Of a stretch of DNA of 64,000 nt, positions 23,291 to 35,656 are shown one piece after another; within the stretch, counting starts at the first letter, position 1, and the number at the start of each line of letters is the position of its first letter. Origin of the DNA: Ancistrus triradiatus (Eukaryota; Chordata; Actinopteri; Siluriformes; Loricariidae); NCBI GenBank assembly GCA_025084515.1, contig JAJAGP010002230.1, forward strand, positions 62,001 through 126,000, read 5' to 3'. Below the pieces are notes generated by a model. That model was not told where the DNA came from, did no database searches, and was given only the letters and a program-made list of their open reading frames with translations. The position numbers and the translations under genes are program-made.

Positions 23291-24535
23291 AAATAAATAA
23301 CTTGCATATGACACACGTCTGCCCATTTTAATGCCTACTTAAAAAAATACAATATAAAATGTGTCTGCAGGCTTTCAGATGATGCACTGTAGTTTTTCCA
23401 GCTTTAACTTTGGCTCCTGGAAGAAGATTTAACTTCTTTTAATTACAAGACAAATAAACAACCATGTAACCGTCTCCAGACTTTTGCACAAGACTAATCT
23501 AAAGTCATTAGGCCCCAGGTTCAGCAAAAAGCCTTTGTTTTTATTCATCATAATTTGTAGGGTTTATTTTTTCCTTTTTGAATAGATCTAACAAGGTTGA
23601 ACAAATTAATGAAATAAATCTACAAATATGCAGAACGAAACAGATCTAATCATGAATGATTATTGCTGCTGGTGGTTTTTAGATGGGTCGCATTTATTTT
23701 TTAAATCCATATCACACAGCATTGTTAAATCATTGTGAAATGGCCTATAAAGATTAAAAACATTCCCACCAAACAAGGGCAGAAAACAGAGATACTTTGT
23801 CCATTTTCCGACTGAATCGCTCGGGGTGACATTAAATATTGATTGCTTTTATCAGACCTGTGTGGACCTGTGGAAACTCATCATATATTTAGATCTGTTA
23901 GTGGAAGAACGCTTCTGCTGTTACAGCAGCACGAACTCTACAGATTGCACCTTTAAAACTGAAACGAGGGAGGGTTTTGGATTCGGGGATAAAACGGAGC
24001 ATCGGGCTCAACAGAAATCCTGCCTTAAAACTTACAGTTAAGGATTTATTTGTTAAATAATAATTAGCGGGTCCGTTCCGGTGTCCAGTAGTTTAATATG
24101 GAACACTAGAACCAGATGACGTTAGTTTGATCATTTGTTTTTAAGGACATAACCATAGGGCTTAACTGCAGCAGTGCGTAAAGTGGTACGCGCCCCTGCA
24201 AAGATAGGCCTATGGAGATAAAAAGCATGGGTGTCCAAAATGTCTGTACAGCCCTTTTGCGGTAATATTTGCATTAATTAAAGGTTAGGATAAATACATG
24301 CTCGCGTATTAATTAAGACGAGTCAGAAATACGATTTAAATTCAATACACCAAGTCGTGCAAAAACATCGGTGGATAATCTGGAAACTTTTGCATTTTGC
24401 ACACGAATTGCGCACCAATATAAAAATGTAGGCATTAAAATCCACACGAGATCTAAGTCAGCAAAGAGCTGAGAGGTGCTTACACTGTGCGCAACCCTGT
24501 TCTGACTCTCCGATTCCAAACCGAGAACTAATAAA

Positions 24536-24572
<37 letters not shown>

Positions 24573-27203
24573 GCAACGCCTTGAAAAACCATAAATCCCA
24601 TCGACCATTTATAATAACAATCTTTATTCAAGCAATAGACTTATCAATAAATAAGGTTTAAAACAAACACATTTCAGCGTCCTCCGGTGCAAAAAAACAA
24701 ACCCCCAACAAAACAAGAAGGCTAGGTGAAGCGACTTCAAAATGGAAAATATTTGTAAGGTCAACAAATCAGTTAAGGTTTATACAATACACAAGCAGTG
24801 CGGGTTCGGATGAAATCTCCTGCTTATTGTAGTGTGTGTTTTGCCAGCAGCACGAGCCTGAGCGCACCAGAGCCTCGTTCTGATTTCCTGAAGCTCAGCT
24901 GATGTTGCGCTGATAAAAAACCAGCCCTGCGTCCCTTCCCGCGGCGGTTAGTAACCAAACGGCCGCTCCCTCTGTTTAACTGATAATATTTTGGCTTCTG
25001 AAAGCAAAAACCCTTGTAGTTTTGGTTTGGGGAAAGCACTGCGGGAGGGTTTTAGCCTCAGGGCTGGGCGATACATCACACCGGTATCACGATATAGAAC
25101 AGGCAAAACTCCTTTGCACGTTTTAACCCCACTTTTTGTGTCCTGAACAGCCAAGGATCACATTGCATACTGGGTTGCAGTACAGGGCGATGAACAGCCT
25201 CCCCTCCCTCAGACACAGGCGTTCATTTTAAGTACGATGGTGACACTGAACCGGGTAATAGTTTCCTGTGCTATTTCTGACGTTAAACACTAAGCACCGA
25301 GGTGTGATTGAGTTCAGATCAATGCTCTGTGCAAACCAGGCAAGATCTCCATCAAGCTTCGCATTATGGACCTGAAGAGTCATACTTTTGGTCGTATAGT
25401 GTATTAAAAGCAGAACTTCAGTTTTAACTTCAGTTATATCGGTGTGGGTGGATTTCTGGTTCACAGCCATTAATCGTTTGGTGGAAAAATCAAGTCTCAC
25501 TTCTGTATGAGATTCAAACCCAGCCCTGAGGAGCTGCAGTTTCAAGCAGGTGGCACATGCCATCCAGCTGCTGTCGCAGATGTTCATGGTTTGTTGACAT
25601 AACGCTGTAACAAAGCAGCTTTACAGAGATGACAGTGACAAGGTAAAACTCTGAGTCAGACAAACTGAATGAGGCTGTTATTAGTAAATGAGGCTGGGTC
25701 TTTGGTTAAGTCTCAAGTCTTAACCTTCTTGTGGTAATATTCAAGTAGCTCAAGTCACATCCCTGCTAGAAGTCAAGCAAGACTCAAGTCAAATCGTACA
25801 GAGGGATGATCCGCTAACTCCAGTTTCCACGTTTAAAAATCAGCAGTCATAAAGTTGAGTTTTTATTTTCGGCATTAAAATATCACTGCGTTTCTGCTTG
25901 GGCTTTTAACTCATTTGTCAAACTCAGTATGCCAAATGCACAGCACGTTAGAACCCCAACATCAGGCGGAATTTGTCACTAACATACTGAAGTCCAATTT
26001 CTGAATATTGTGTTTTGTCTTCTCAATAAATACATGATTACTTTGAAACTCAATCAAACATATTAAAACATCTTTCTTGCTATTGTTTCCCATGTTCTGA
26101 TAGGTTGCCAGGTTTGCATGTGTTGGCTCAGAACCACCCAAAAAAAAAAACTTCTCAATACTTCAAAATGCAAATATTTAATCAAAGATCAAGTCTCAGT
26201 TCAAAGTCTAAACTCATGAATACCAACTCAAAGTCGAGCCTTTTATCAGCGTTAGTCAAGAAAGTCTCAAACTTGGGTCCTCTTGTATTTTCCTTGCCAC
26301 TGTAACCTCTGGCTGCCCACTTGGGGCACTGCTCTCTGTAATCAAAAGCAAATTGGATACACGCCTTAAAACATACTTATGAATGATTGGCTAGACTTAT
26401 TAAAGACTGGGAAGTGGTTATTATTAAAGGACTAGTTTTTATTAAAGGTATATTTGGGAGATTGGATGATGCAGAAGCAATCTTCAGGATCCTGGACCTG
26501 GTGGTCACTTCAGGCATCACATGCAGACATCATTGGCTGTGTCTGAGGGAGAGTAGGTTGATCAGGTGATCATCTATGAGGCTGCAACAGGGAGCCTGTT
26601 GGCTAGTCCCATTGAGGCCGCACCTACATCATGTTCTCTGAGGACAGGTACGAAGACACTACGCTGATCAGGAAAAAGCTTAAATGAAATTGAGCTGAAA
26701 TTAAATATAATAGTTTTTCAGTCGTTTCATTCCACTGGGTTTTTTTTGTTGTTGTTTTTTTGTGCTTTATCTCGGTAAAGCATCGTGATACAAACGCAAT
26801 ATATTATATTAACCATCTCACCCGCCCCGAGCCATAAGACAACATTACACATCAAAATATTGTTGTGCATCCAGGATGAACCCTGCCAGACCTGCTGGAC
26901 CTCTCCTGACCCAGATTGCAAGCTACACGCAAAAGCATAAACAATCGTTTGGAAACATTTAAATCATGGAAATATCCCAAAACATAAACAACAGCCCGGC
27001 TTGGGAATTCCCTGTCTGGCCTGTCCAGCACAAAAACACCTGGACTGTAGAGTCGAAGTTTGGTAAATGAGAGTTAAGGACCCGGGGTTCATCGGTCACT
27101 GCTGCCTTCATGTCTCGCACCACGTTCACTTCCCTTCAGTTTGAGTCTGTTTGTGTGAAAGCCCACCGACTGTCCAGCGCTCTTGTCCTGGGCTCCTTCT
27201 CCT
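23291..27203. other. gfi1 3' flank and probable 3' UTR
   Basis: Downstream of the gfi1 stop codon. The UTR end could not be fixed; an AATAAA on the minus strand at 24,629-24,624 is one distant candidate. A repeat-like segment (gctgggcgatacatcacacc) lies near 25,063, and aagtc-rich phrases at 25.7 and 26.2 kb resemble old repeats. No other gene was recognised. Confidence 0.4.
24538..24569. repeat. (TAA)n microsatellite
   Basis: About ten trinucleotide units of aat/taa. Confidence 0.93.
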
Positions 27204-27382
27204 TCATTTGAGTCCGTGTTGGGTCTCCTTGTGTCTCCTCAGGTCCACTTTGCGCTGGAAGCCCTTTCCGCACAGGTCGCACCCGAACGGTTTGAAGCCC
27301 GTGTGTTTTCGGCTGTGCGTTATCAGGTTCGAGCTCTGACTGAACGCTTTGCCGCAGACCTGACACTTGTGAGGCTTCTCAC
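27204..27382 (-). CDS. gfi1: gfi1 exon 6 (zinc fingers 5-6 and stop)
   Basis: 179 nt after acceptor gctttacag: HKCQVCGKAFSQSSNLITH, then FGCDLCGKGFQRKVDLRRH and a C-terminal KETQHGLK before TGA at 27206-27204. Fingers 3-5 are the DNA-contacting ones in the family. Confidence 0.97.
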
Positions 27383-30300
27383 CTGTAAAGCAGAAAAGAA
27401 ACGCACGTCAGGGTTTGATTATGCAAATGAAAAATGGTTCATGATGCATTCTGGAAGATATCTGGGTTATATGAAGCACTGGGTCACATTTTTTAATGTC
27501 AATATCAAGCTGAACTTTAAACTAATTTAAGATTTGCTGTATCACGTTGGCACTTTCGTACCTGGTGACACCAAACCCCTTCCTTTCAGTTCTATTCCAC
27601 CAGATCTTTTCTTTAATATCCATGTTTTTAGAGGCAGCCTGTTGCTCGTCCTATAAGTTCCTGATGAGCTGTTCTGCCCGGCGACCGAGCTCTGATTGGT
27701 CAGCCTGATTTTAATGCAGAAATTAGAACAGCCTCTGATTAAAGGTTTTATGCAGCGTCTCGGTCCATCAGTTTTGGACGTGGATTAAGAGAGTCGATAG
27801 CCAATAATCGATAACTTTATGGGAAAGTTACTTGTTAGTGCTGTCATGGATCCACTCCAGAGACCTGAGTCTGAGTCCCAGCTTTGTGGATTTTGCATGT
27901 TCTCCCTGTGTCTGCCTGGGTTTCCTCCCACATAATGCAAGACTTGCTTTAGGTCACCTGGTCTGTCTAAAGTGCCCCAGTGTGAGTGAGTCAGTGTGTA
28001 TGTGCCCAGCAATGACCAGGTAGGCTCCAGCACCCAACCCATGACTCTGAAGCGCAAGTGGAGCCTTGTAACTCATGCGCTCTGGTTCTTGAAGCACCAG
28101 ACCCTGACCCGAATGGTTTTCTCTTTGGTTTGTGTACCACCTCTGGTGAGGTCAGAGCTCTGTTAGTTAGTCCTGGGTCTGGTTCAGAGGAAAAGCCAAA
28201 AGGGTCTGACACATGAGACTCTTTTTCTCTTTGTTTTTGGCTCTTTCGTTATTTTTCTTTCTTTCTTTCTTTCTGTCTTTCTTTCTTTCTTTCTTTCTGT
28301 CTTTCTTTCACTCTCTCATTTTCTTTCTTTTGTTCATTCTCTCTTTGCAACAGTGCAACATATTTCCTATCATATTTACAACAAGAGCAGGTATTTCAAA
28401 ATAGAGCAGGGAACTCCCTAAGGATTGTGCAGAAGCTGTGAGAAACGAGCGCATTTAACTATGGCGGCTGGGTTACAAAAAACACAGTACTTCTTACTCC
28501 GCTTGTTCCAGCAGCCAGCTAATATTTTATATTAATTTTCATAATTATTATTTCTTAAAAAGTTTCGGTAGTCATTTGGCAATCTCTGCATTTAATTTTC
28601 TTTTTCTCCCCTTTTACTCTTTCTCTTTCACTCTTTATTTATTTTTCTGTGACTCTTTTTCTTCCTCTCCCTTATTTCTTTATCTTTCTGTTTTTCTCTT
28701 TTACACACAGCCTGGGGACCATGAAAAGGACAGGGGGCTCAAACGGAGGAAGCAGGTGACATGGACCTAAACATCTATGATTGGGTTTTTTTCCGTTTTA
28801 TAACATGGCCGGAGATTTCCCAGATTTCCCATGTCTAAACATGTGGTTTTAAGTTCTTTGTGCTCACCCGTGTGGATGAAGGTGTGTTTCTTCATATCAG
28901 ACTTCTGATGGAACCTCTTGCCGCAGTACTGGCACGGGTAAGGCCGCGTATCGGAGTGGATCAGGAGGTGTGTGGACAGGGTGGACGATCTCTTGAAGGT
29001 TTTCCCACAAATCTTACAATCAAAACTCCTCTCCTGTGTGACAGGACGAAAGGTCGTTCCAGTGAGCCCCATGAGCCCGGTTGTAACACCGAGCCATGTT
29101 TTTGGCTGTTTCGGCGGCGCTTACCTGCGAATGGACGGATCTGTGCTGTTCCAGACTGACGGCGTGTCCGAAGGTTTTCCCACACATGTCACAAGCAAAG
29201 GGTCGCGTCCCGCTGTGGGACCTCCGGACGTGGACCTCGAGGCCGTGCGGTGTGGAGAAAACCTGCAGAAATAGAGAGGTCAGGACACGGTGCACAACTG
29301 CGCTTCGGCATTCTTACAGGTCGCGATTTTCAAATCAAGATCTCAGAGGTTTCAGAAATATTCAGCCACCTTGCTGCATTTGATGCACTTGAACGCTCCG
29401 TTCAGCAGGAGGCGACTGCACAGCTCGGACGTGTCTGTTTTGATCTCAGGTCTGTGAAGCTCTCGGTTCACATAAAGTCCCGGAGCAGCCGTGGGCCCCT
29501 CAAAAAGGCTTGTAGCCGAGTCGTAGCTGCTGTAAATTCCCCCACCGGATCCTCTTTCCCCAAAGAGCGACGGCCCAACCCTTCTGTCTCCAAAATAGCC
29601 CAGTGGATTATGACGATGGTTGAAGCTCTGCCGAACCATCTGCCTCATGTCGGATCCTGAAAAGCTGTTGCTCCAGGGTTCGAAGCTCACCGAGAACGCC
29701 TGCGTTTCTCCAATGCCGGGAGAAAATGACTTTTCTGAGTCTGTGGAGGACAAAAAGGGTCAGAATGAACCATTCTCACCAGTACCACTGTTGGTTTAAA
29801 TGGGATTTGATTTACTAAACTAAACAGGTGCGATTTATGTAAAAGTCACATTTTCAGTGCTGTTGGGTATCTGGAGAACCTACCAAACCACAAGCCGTTC
29901 AGAGTGAGCTGTGACTCGTTTAAAGCAGCAGGATCTCAAAACGGATTATACTGAAAAGTGCTGATTAGACAGGACGTGTAGAGAAGGTGCTATGGGGTTT
30001 GAACCATGGGGTATTTTAACCAAAGCTTGTCACAAACATTTTACTACAATCCCAGTGAGCTGTGGGCCTTAGAGACACTGGTAGATCATCAGGGAGGGGC
30101 CGTATTTATGTATATGGTACATGCAGGATGTTACCTGGCGATGCAGAGGGCGATGGAGGCCTCCAGCAGTCCTCATAATCTGAGGATCGGTCGCACACAC
30201 TGCCCGCGCTGCAGCTCAGCGGAGAGTCCGAGGGCACGTCTGCAGGGTCCGCCAGCGCAAACTCCACCTCCACATCTCCACCACTGCGGGCGTCCGGATC

Positions 30301-31807
30301 CAAATCCGCTGCATCTGGACTGCTGCCCTCTGAAAGAGCAAGGGTTTGATTTCTACTATTAAACGGCTTGCAATTTAATACTAGAAAAGAGCGGTCATTA
30401 ACTCTTTTAAAGCTAACATTTCTTAACATTTTAAATAAGTTAAATAATTATAAAATCGTGATTGTGAGTCTGCTTCTGATTGGTTATACCTTAACTTGAC
30501 CTGCTCCCATTATTCACAGTATAAACTCAAGCTCTGTTGAAAGCCCATCTCGATTCATGTCACTTTAATTCATTATATGAATTTAATAGAAATCAAATAT
30601 AACAGCATGACATCAACGCTTGATAGATTATAACCATAACCAGACCAGGGATGAAAGAAGCTTATAAATCTGTCATACTGTTTAAAAAACATTGCAGTCA
30701 CAACATTTAATTCCTGCTATACATTTAATATTTTACCTAACCAATCAACTAACAGTGCATCCTTATTTATAAGGGCGTCCTGGCTCCTTAAACCAATTCA
30801 GGTCAAGCCTTTATAGTCTCATGCCAGTGTTTTGTGTTTTAGGCAAGTGAACTTGTGTTTCCTTTTTAAAAGTTCATGCATTTGCAGAAATGTGTCCTAT
30901 TGAAGTTTGGTCCTGTAGATCTTGTGTAACTTCTATTTATTAAGAAAACAGCAAACCGGTGACTAAGGTGCTATGAAGTCACCTACAGCCAGAAGCAGAT
31001 CCACCGCAGCTCTGAGCACCAAGAGTCAAGTCAGATTTATTTCTATAGCACTTTTTACAATGGAGCATTGTCTCAAACCAACTTCACAAGTTTAGATTAT
31101 CTTCTAATATCTAGGTCCAATCCCAAACTGAGCAAGCCTAGGGCGACATTAAATTCACTCATTAAATTAAGAATTATGCAGTATAAACTATATATATATA
31201 TATAACAAATATTAAATAGAGATGATGGATAGACATAAATACAGATAAATAAAACAAGATGTACACAGAATAAAGGTATTTACATACAAATATAAATAAA
31301 GAAGGTGTATCTAAATATCTTTATATTCTTTATAGTCTGTCTCTTTATATTTGTATATCTATTTAAATACAGTATATATGGATTATGAAGCTTATATATA
31401 CCTATGAAATATATTGTAAAAAATAAAGACACACTATAAAGGAATATACATGACATATAAAGATAAACAGATAGTTATAGGGACTCAAGCTCAGTTTCTG
31501 ATTTATTTTAGATTATTTAGCCTATAGCTTTACCAGAAGGAAAACACATGGCTTAAACAAATGCCAACCGCATATAGCTTGCACATGCTCATAAATGCTT
31601 TAAGCTACAAATAACAGAGCCTCCCTTACTGGTGTGATAAAGCGGTCTGACAAACACCACTTCGCACAACAAACGGATAAAGTTTGCAGCCCCACCTGCG
31701 CATATGTGAGCCAGAGCCGTGTCGAGTCTGCTGTAGTCGTCCTCTAAACTCCGCGGCTGGTGGTAGCTGTGAGCTTTCTTGCTCTTGACCAGGAAGGACC
31801 GAGGCAT
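27204..31807 (-). CDS. gfi1: gfi1, SNAG-domain zinc-finger transcriptional repressor, complete
   Basis: GFI1 is a nuclear repressor that binds AATC-core sites through zinc fingers and recruits LSD1/CoREST through its N-terminal SNAG motif; it acts in haematopoiesis and in sensory hair cells. Six exons (31696-31807, 30135-30329, 29370-29740, 29125-29262, 28868-29033, 27204-27382) join in frame to 386 codons plus stop. Residues 1-20 are the SNAG motif MPRSFLVKSKKAHSYHQPRS. A variable linker follows, with RSSDYEDCWRPPSPSASP near residues 83-101. Six C2H2 fingers run from about residue 221 to the C-terminus HKETQHGLK. The human protein is 422 aa, so the linker is shorter here, as expected in fish. 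Identity to GFI1 rather than GFI1B is favoured by the neighbours glmn and evi5 and by the C-terminal HGLK. Teleosts have duplicate gfi1a-type genes; which one this is cannot be told. Confidence 0.97.
27835..28040 (+). repeat. Dispersed repeat, family C, in gfi1 last intron
   Basis: It contains ttttgcatgttctccctgtg and ctgcctgggtttcctcccac, a phrase widespread in teleost interspersed repeats. The rest of the 1.5-kb intron has no other feature apart from the TTTC tract. Confidence 0.65.
28247..28325. repeat. (TTTC)n tetranucleotide tract
   Basis: About 18 slightly interrupted TTTC units in the last gfi1 intron; polypyrimidine-rich sequence continues to about 28,340. Confidence 0.92.
28868..29033 (-). 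CDS. gfi1: gfi1 exon 5 (zinc fingers 3-4)
   Basis: 166 nt: FDCKICGKTFKRSSTLSTH and YPCQYCGKRFHQKSDMKKH, ending in the HTG linker with a split Gly codon before donor gtgagc. Finger 3 reads KTF where human has KSF. Confidence 0.97.
29125..29262 (-). CDS. gfi1: gfi1 exon 4 (zinc fingers 1-2)
   Basis: 46 codons, phase 0, acceptor atttctgcag, donor gtaagc. It carries VFSTPHGLEVHVRRSH and FACDMCGKTFGHAVSLEQH. Confidence 0.97.
29370..29740 (-). CDS. gfi1: gfi1 exon 3 (linker and first half of zinc finger 1)
   Basis: 371 nt from acceptor tcctccacag to donor gtggct. It includes SEKSFSP, SGSDMRQMVRQSF and LYVNRELHRPEIK, ending FKCIKCSK, the Cys pair of finger 1. The intron splits finger 1 as in human. 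Confidence 0.95.
30135..30329 (-). CDS. gfi1: gfi1 exon 2 (linker)
   Basis: 195 nt after acceptor ctctttcag, donor gtaaca, starting and ending in phase 1. It encodes an acidic stretch and then GSVCDRSSDYEDCWRPPSP, matching human GSVCERSSEFEDFWRPPSP. Confidence 0.95.
30330..31695. other. gfi1 intron 1
   Basis: AT-rich intron containing a minus-orientation family B repeat at 31,026-31,150 and a short TA run near 31,190. No exon was seen. Confidence 0.5.
31026..31150 (-). repeat. Dispersed repeat, family B, minus orientation
   Basis: It begins tcaagtcagatttatttcta and later carries tctcaaacc and cctagggcgac, the reverse of the 7.1 kb copy. Shorter than the others. Confidence 0.7.
31696..31807 (-). 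CDS. gfi1: gfi1 exon with start codon and SNAG domain
   Basis: ATG at 31807 begins MPRSFLVKSKKAHSYHQPRS, essentially invariant in GFI1/GFI1B, and ends ALAHICA plus one base before donor gtgggg. The upstream ATG at 31843 is in frame but not conserved. A possible acceptor (cacctgcag, exon base 31823) lies 16 nt before the ATG, consistent with an upstream untranslated exon. Confidence 0.96.
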
Positions 31808-31822
31808 GATGTCTGTGGTTCT

Positions 31823-32155
31823 CCTGCAGGTGATCAGACACAAAGCGGTGATCAGACGTTCCCCGCGCTGCAGTCCGCTCTGAGCTTTAAACTCATCAGT
31901 CCGCTCCTCTACACTGCGAGCCGGCCTCAGGGAGGTCTGCGCATGCGCCTTTCCACTCGCCCCGTCTGCCAGGTGTTGCTCTCAGACAGGTAGTATAAAG
32001 AGCGTGCGCTTTTTTTGGATGGAGGGGGTGTTGGGCTGAGTTTGGGCGGCCCGGGGGAATTAGGAGCAGAGCGATCAGGATGAAGCGACACAGCTCCGTT
32101 ATCAGTGCGATACTCGATCTGCTCGGGGAGCAGAGGAAATGCGCGCGCGCACACA

Positions 32156-32207
<52 letters not shown>

Positions 32208-32213
32208 CACACA
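31823..32213 (-). promoter_or_regulatory. Probable gfi1 proximal regulatory region
   Basis: GC-rich, CpG-containing DNA directly 5' of the SNAG exon, ending in a (CA)n block. No TATA box could be assigned. A role as proximal promoter or internal promoter is inferred from position only. Confidence 0.4.
32150..32213. repeat. (CA)n microsatellite upstream of gfi1
   Basis: About 32 dinucleotide units, nearly perfect, preceded by a short alternating gcgcgcgc run; together about 70 bp of alternating purine-pyrimidine. Confidence 0.96.
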
Positions 32214-33942
32214 CTTTTAACTATATATAAACGTACCTAATATAAAGCCTATGGTTAACAGCGACGCGGTAGAACTACCGGAACTTTTTTGAATCCCTAA
32301 TAAAAGCTTTCGGTGCGTCACTTCTGAGACCATCACAACTAAATAATAATTTCTGACCACAATAAAAGTTCCACATGACGCGCGTGTGGACTGCTGATTC
32401 ATGATCTCTCCGTGGTACCAACAGAATGATTTTCAAAAGGTGTCTGTGGTTCTCTGATAAAGAACGCAGCACAGAGTTTCCTCTGAAATGATGCAAAACC
32501 TCTTTGTTTACATTCCACTTCAGCCCATTGTTTATTAATAATAATGATCAATTATTCCAGAAACGTATACCCATAATATAGTAACTGGTACATTTGAAAC
32601 ACTTCAGTTCATGAAAACACAACTGACAGCACCATGACACCACGGCAGTTCCACACAAAACCCACAACTTATGCACAAATCTGTAGTACATTTGAACTAT
32701 ATTCATGGTGACGTATTTACGAAGGTAACGCGTTCTCTTGGCTTTGACCTTTACATGCAGGGGACTGTGGTGGTTTCCTCAAGAGCGCGTAATATTTCAC
32801 CTCCAGAACATGTATTTTTATTGAACCTTGAGCACGTAGGCTACACCGAAGCGCCACAGTCTGTCTGATCATTTACATCCTGCGTGCTTTGCGGAACAAA
32901 GAGCACTTCTTTGTACTTTTGGTTCCTCAGCGCGTTTGCTCGAGAGATTTTTTTTTAGCCAGGTTTATTCGCAGGTCAAAGTGACGGATGTGGATTAATC
33001 GGTGCGTTTATGCGGATTTCCATTCTCGTTACTGATTTGGTTGCATGTTTTGCAGGTTTTGTGCGGAAATTTAGAATGATTTCTTATATTGAATTCATCT
33101 GGTTAAGTGGTCTGTTCTTACGAAACGTTCCTCAAGTTCAAATCTGGTTTAAAACAGAAATAAAAACCACTCGGATTAGGAAAAGCGCAGAAAGCGCATA
33201 AAGCCCTGTGTGGGATTTAATCCATGTTCTCCACATGAATTACTGAATACAGCTTAATTAATGACCTGATCGAGTAGCCCACTGTAGTCTAATTTAAAAC
33301 TAAAGCTATGGAAGCTGAGCCTAAAGGTGCTCAATCTGTAGTGAAACCAAACAGTGAGATTTTTCTCACTTACTCTTTTTAAGCTGTTTCACTGATCACA
33401 ACAAAATGCAACATCACTTCGCTAAAGGCAGTCAGACTCCAGATTTCCTCTGATCTGGGGCGTTTGGTTGCACGGTTCACATCTTCAGTACACAAGCAAT
33501 GAAGTGCGTTTAGGGTTAGGACTCATCTTGGTGAAGGAAGATGTCTCCAAAGTCCACAATCTAAATGAAGTATTGCGTTACGCAGCATTAAACCGAGCAT
33601 AAGAAGCAAATAAAGGTTGGGTGAGCCCTGGCTACTCTACACCTGACTGCTGAGAATATATTATGTAAGTATGTATATTAGTAAAATGACGTTAGAGTCT
33701 GATTAAATCCGCAAGTGATCTGAGGTCATGTGGGCGCATGGCCCTGATGTGTGCAGGGTCAGGTGGAACACACATCAAACCTGATCAGACAATAACAGAG
33801 AAGCTACAAGCTTGCTCTCTGATTGAGTCTTGCTTTGAAGTAAGCAGCAAACCTCAGTACCGTGGTTAGAAGAACAGAACACTGCAAATCGCATTTCCAA
33901 AGCAACTCGAAGAATGACAGTGAAAAGTGTAGGCTTTATGTC

Positions 33943-34164
33943 TAACATCTAGGTTGCCCATGAAGGTTTGGTTCCTTTCTGAGGCTTGATCCTTCCAATT
34001 TTTCTTCCTTATAATGTTTAGGGAGTATTTCCTTGCCACTGTCACTCTATAGGCTTGCTCAGTTCGGGCTTTGGGTCTATTTAAGAGATCATAGAAAATG
34101 ATAGAGCTGCTTTGAGACAATATTCCATTGTAAAAAGCGCTTTAGAAATAAATCTGACTTTGAC
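33943..34164 (+). repeat. Dispersed repeat, family B
   Basis: A near-complete copy from aacatctaggttgcccatga through ttgccactgtcactctatag to aaataaatctgactttgac. Confidence 0.75.
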
Positions 34165-34618
34165 ACAAACTAAACTTTGGATTGAATCAAGTAGCTGGGG
34201 CGAAAAAACAAACAAAAACAAAACACAAAAAAACAGGACTGAGCTCGTGCTCCCCTGATCTGCTTCTGTACACTGTTATAACACCAAATTGTGATTTATT
34301 ACACTTTTAGAAATTTAGAAAGAACCATTTATTTCTTTTTCATTTTGCTTACACACATAAAGGCCAATATAATCATAATTAACCTATATCAGCTCTGTGT
34401 GTGTGTGTGCTATTGCAACCCCATAATACCACGATACTTTGATTTTTTTTTTTAATATAATAAGAAGAAAAACACCTCCGCTTGTTATTCAGAGGTTTTG
34501 CAGACGCGCACGCGCATCACACCGCCCTCTCGAGTTTCAGGCCCGCGTGGGACGAACAGAGCCGCCTTGTTCTCGGGACGCCGGTGATCTGCTGTCGTGA
34601 ACCCCCAGCTCCCCACCC

Positions 34619-34755
34619 TCCACACACACACACACACACACACACCTCTGTCTGATGAGCTCGTGCGGCAGACGGAGCGCAGGTACTCTCACCTGCTGCG
34701 CGACGGCTCGTGCCATTCACAGCGTGAAGACCCCCCTCAGATCAGTTATTCACCC

Positions 34756-34806
<51 letters not shown>
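34619..34806. repeat. Two (CA)n microsatellites separated by unique sequence
   Basis: CA tracts at about 34,619-34,644 and 34,758-34,806 (about 24 units), with GC-richer DNA between. Confidence 0.94.
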
Positions 34807-34808
<2 letters not shown>

Positions 34809-35165
34809 CAGGTTTCACTAAACCTACCCGATGCTATTGATAATAAATCCTCTATATTAGATCTGATTAAATCGGATTGGATCTGCAGTATTAAATGTGT
34901 TTGTAATATGAACACGACATATTAGGAGATAAAATGATGGAATTACCTAATTAATACTCTAATGATTAGAAAAGTAGTATAATAAAGAGACTTATTAGCC
35001 TAAACAATAACACAGAGGCTAAAAGAGGGCGGACTGCTTTCCAGTGGTTCATTAAGGCGCTACAATCTTCACCTGACTTTATGATTTTATCAAAACAACT
35101 CAAATCTGTAAAGAGTTTTGTTTTATTGCCGTGTTTAACTTTAAGTTTACTAAAGTGGTTATTAG

Positions 35166-35370
35166 AGTCAGACTTATTTCTAAAGCGCCTTTTCCAGCGG
35201 AGCATTGTCTCAAAGCAGCTGTGGAAATATCTAGCTCCACAGACCTAATTGAGCAACCCGAGCGCGACAGTGGCAAGAAGAGCCAACCTAAATTCATGAG
35301 GAACAAATCCGAAGAGGGCCAAGACTCAAACAGGGACCCGACCTCCTATAGGGCTCCTTAGATGTTATGT
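35166..35370 (-). repeat. Dispersed repeat, family B, minus orientation
   Basis: It begins agtcagacttatttctaaag, then cattgtctcaaagcagctgt and gcgacagtggcaagaag. Confidence 0.75.
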
Positions 35371-35621
35371 AAGAGTTACATTAATTTACATGAATGAGAC
35401 GCTCATAATAATAGTTTATATATACAGAGTATAAATACAATAATTACAATAGATATAATATAATATAATATATGAAGGGGAATACAATATTATGAAGAAA
35501 AAATCTAGAATAATACAAACGTATTTTTAATTTAAAAATGTTATGCAATTATTAAAATAAAATCTGAAAGCCACTATCAAAATTATTATTACTACAAAAC
35601 ACTAATAATAATTATAATAAT

Positions 35622-35656
35622 AAGAAGAAGAAGAAAAAGAAGAAGAAGAAGAAGAA
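35622..35656. repeat. (AAG)n trinucleotide tract
   Basis: About ten AAG/AGA units, followed by mixed AAT/TTA runs to about 35,790. Confidence 0.9.

Noticed and set aside
29250..29660. 136-aa plus-strand open frame over gfi1 exon 3
   Set aside because: It is the antisense shadow of a real gfi1 exon, with no similarity of its own. The other plus-strand frames at 27.2-30.4 kb are similar.
31808..31843. Upstream in-frame ATG for gfi1 at 31843
   Set aside because: SNAG function requires the methionine directly before PRSF, and the extra 12 residues are not conserved.
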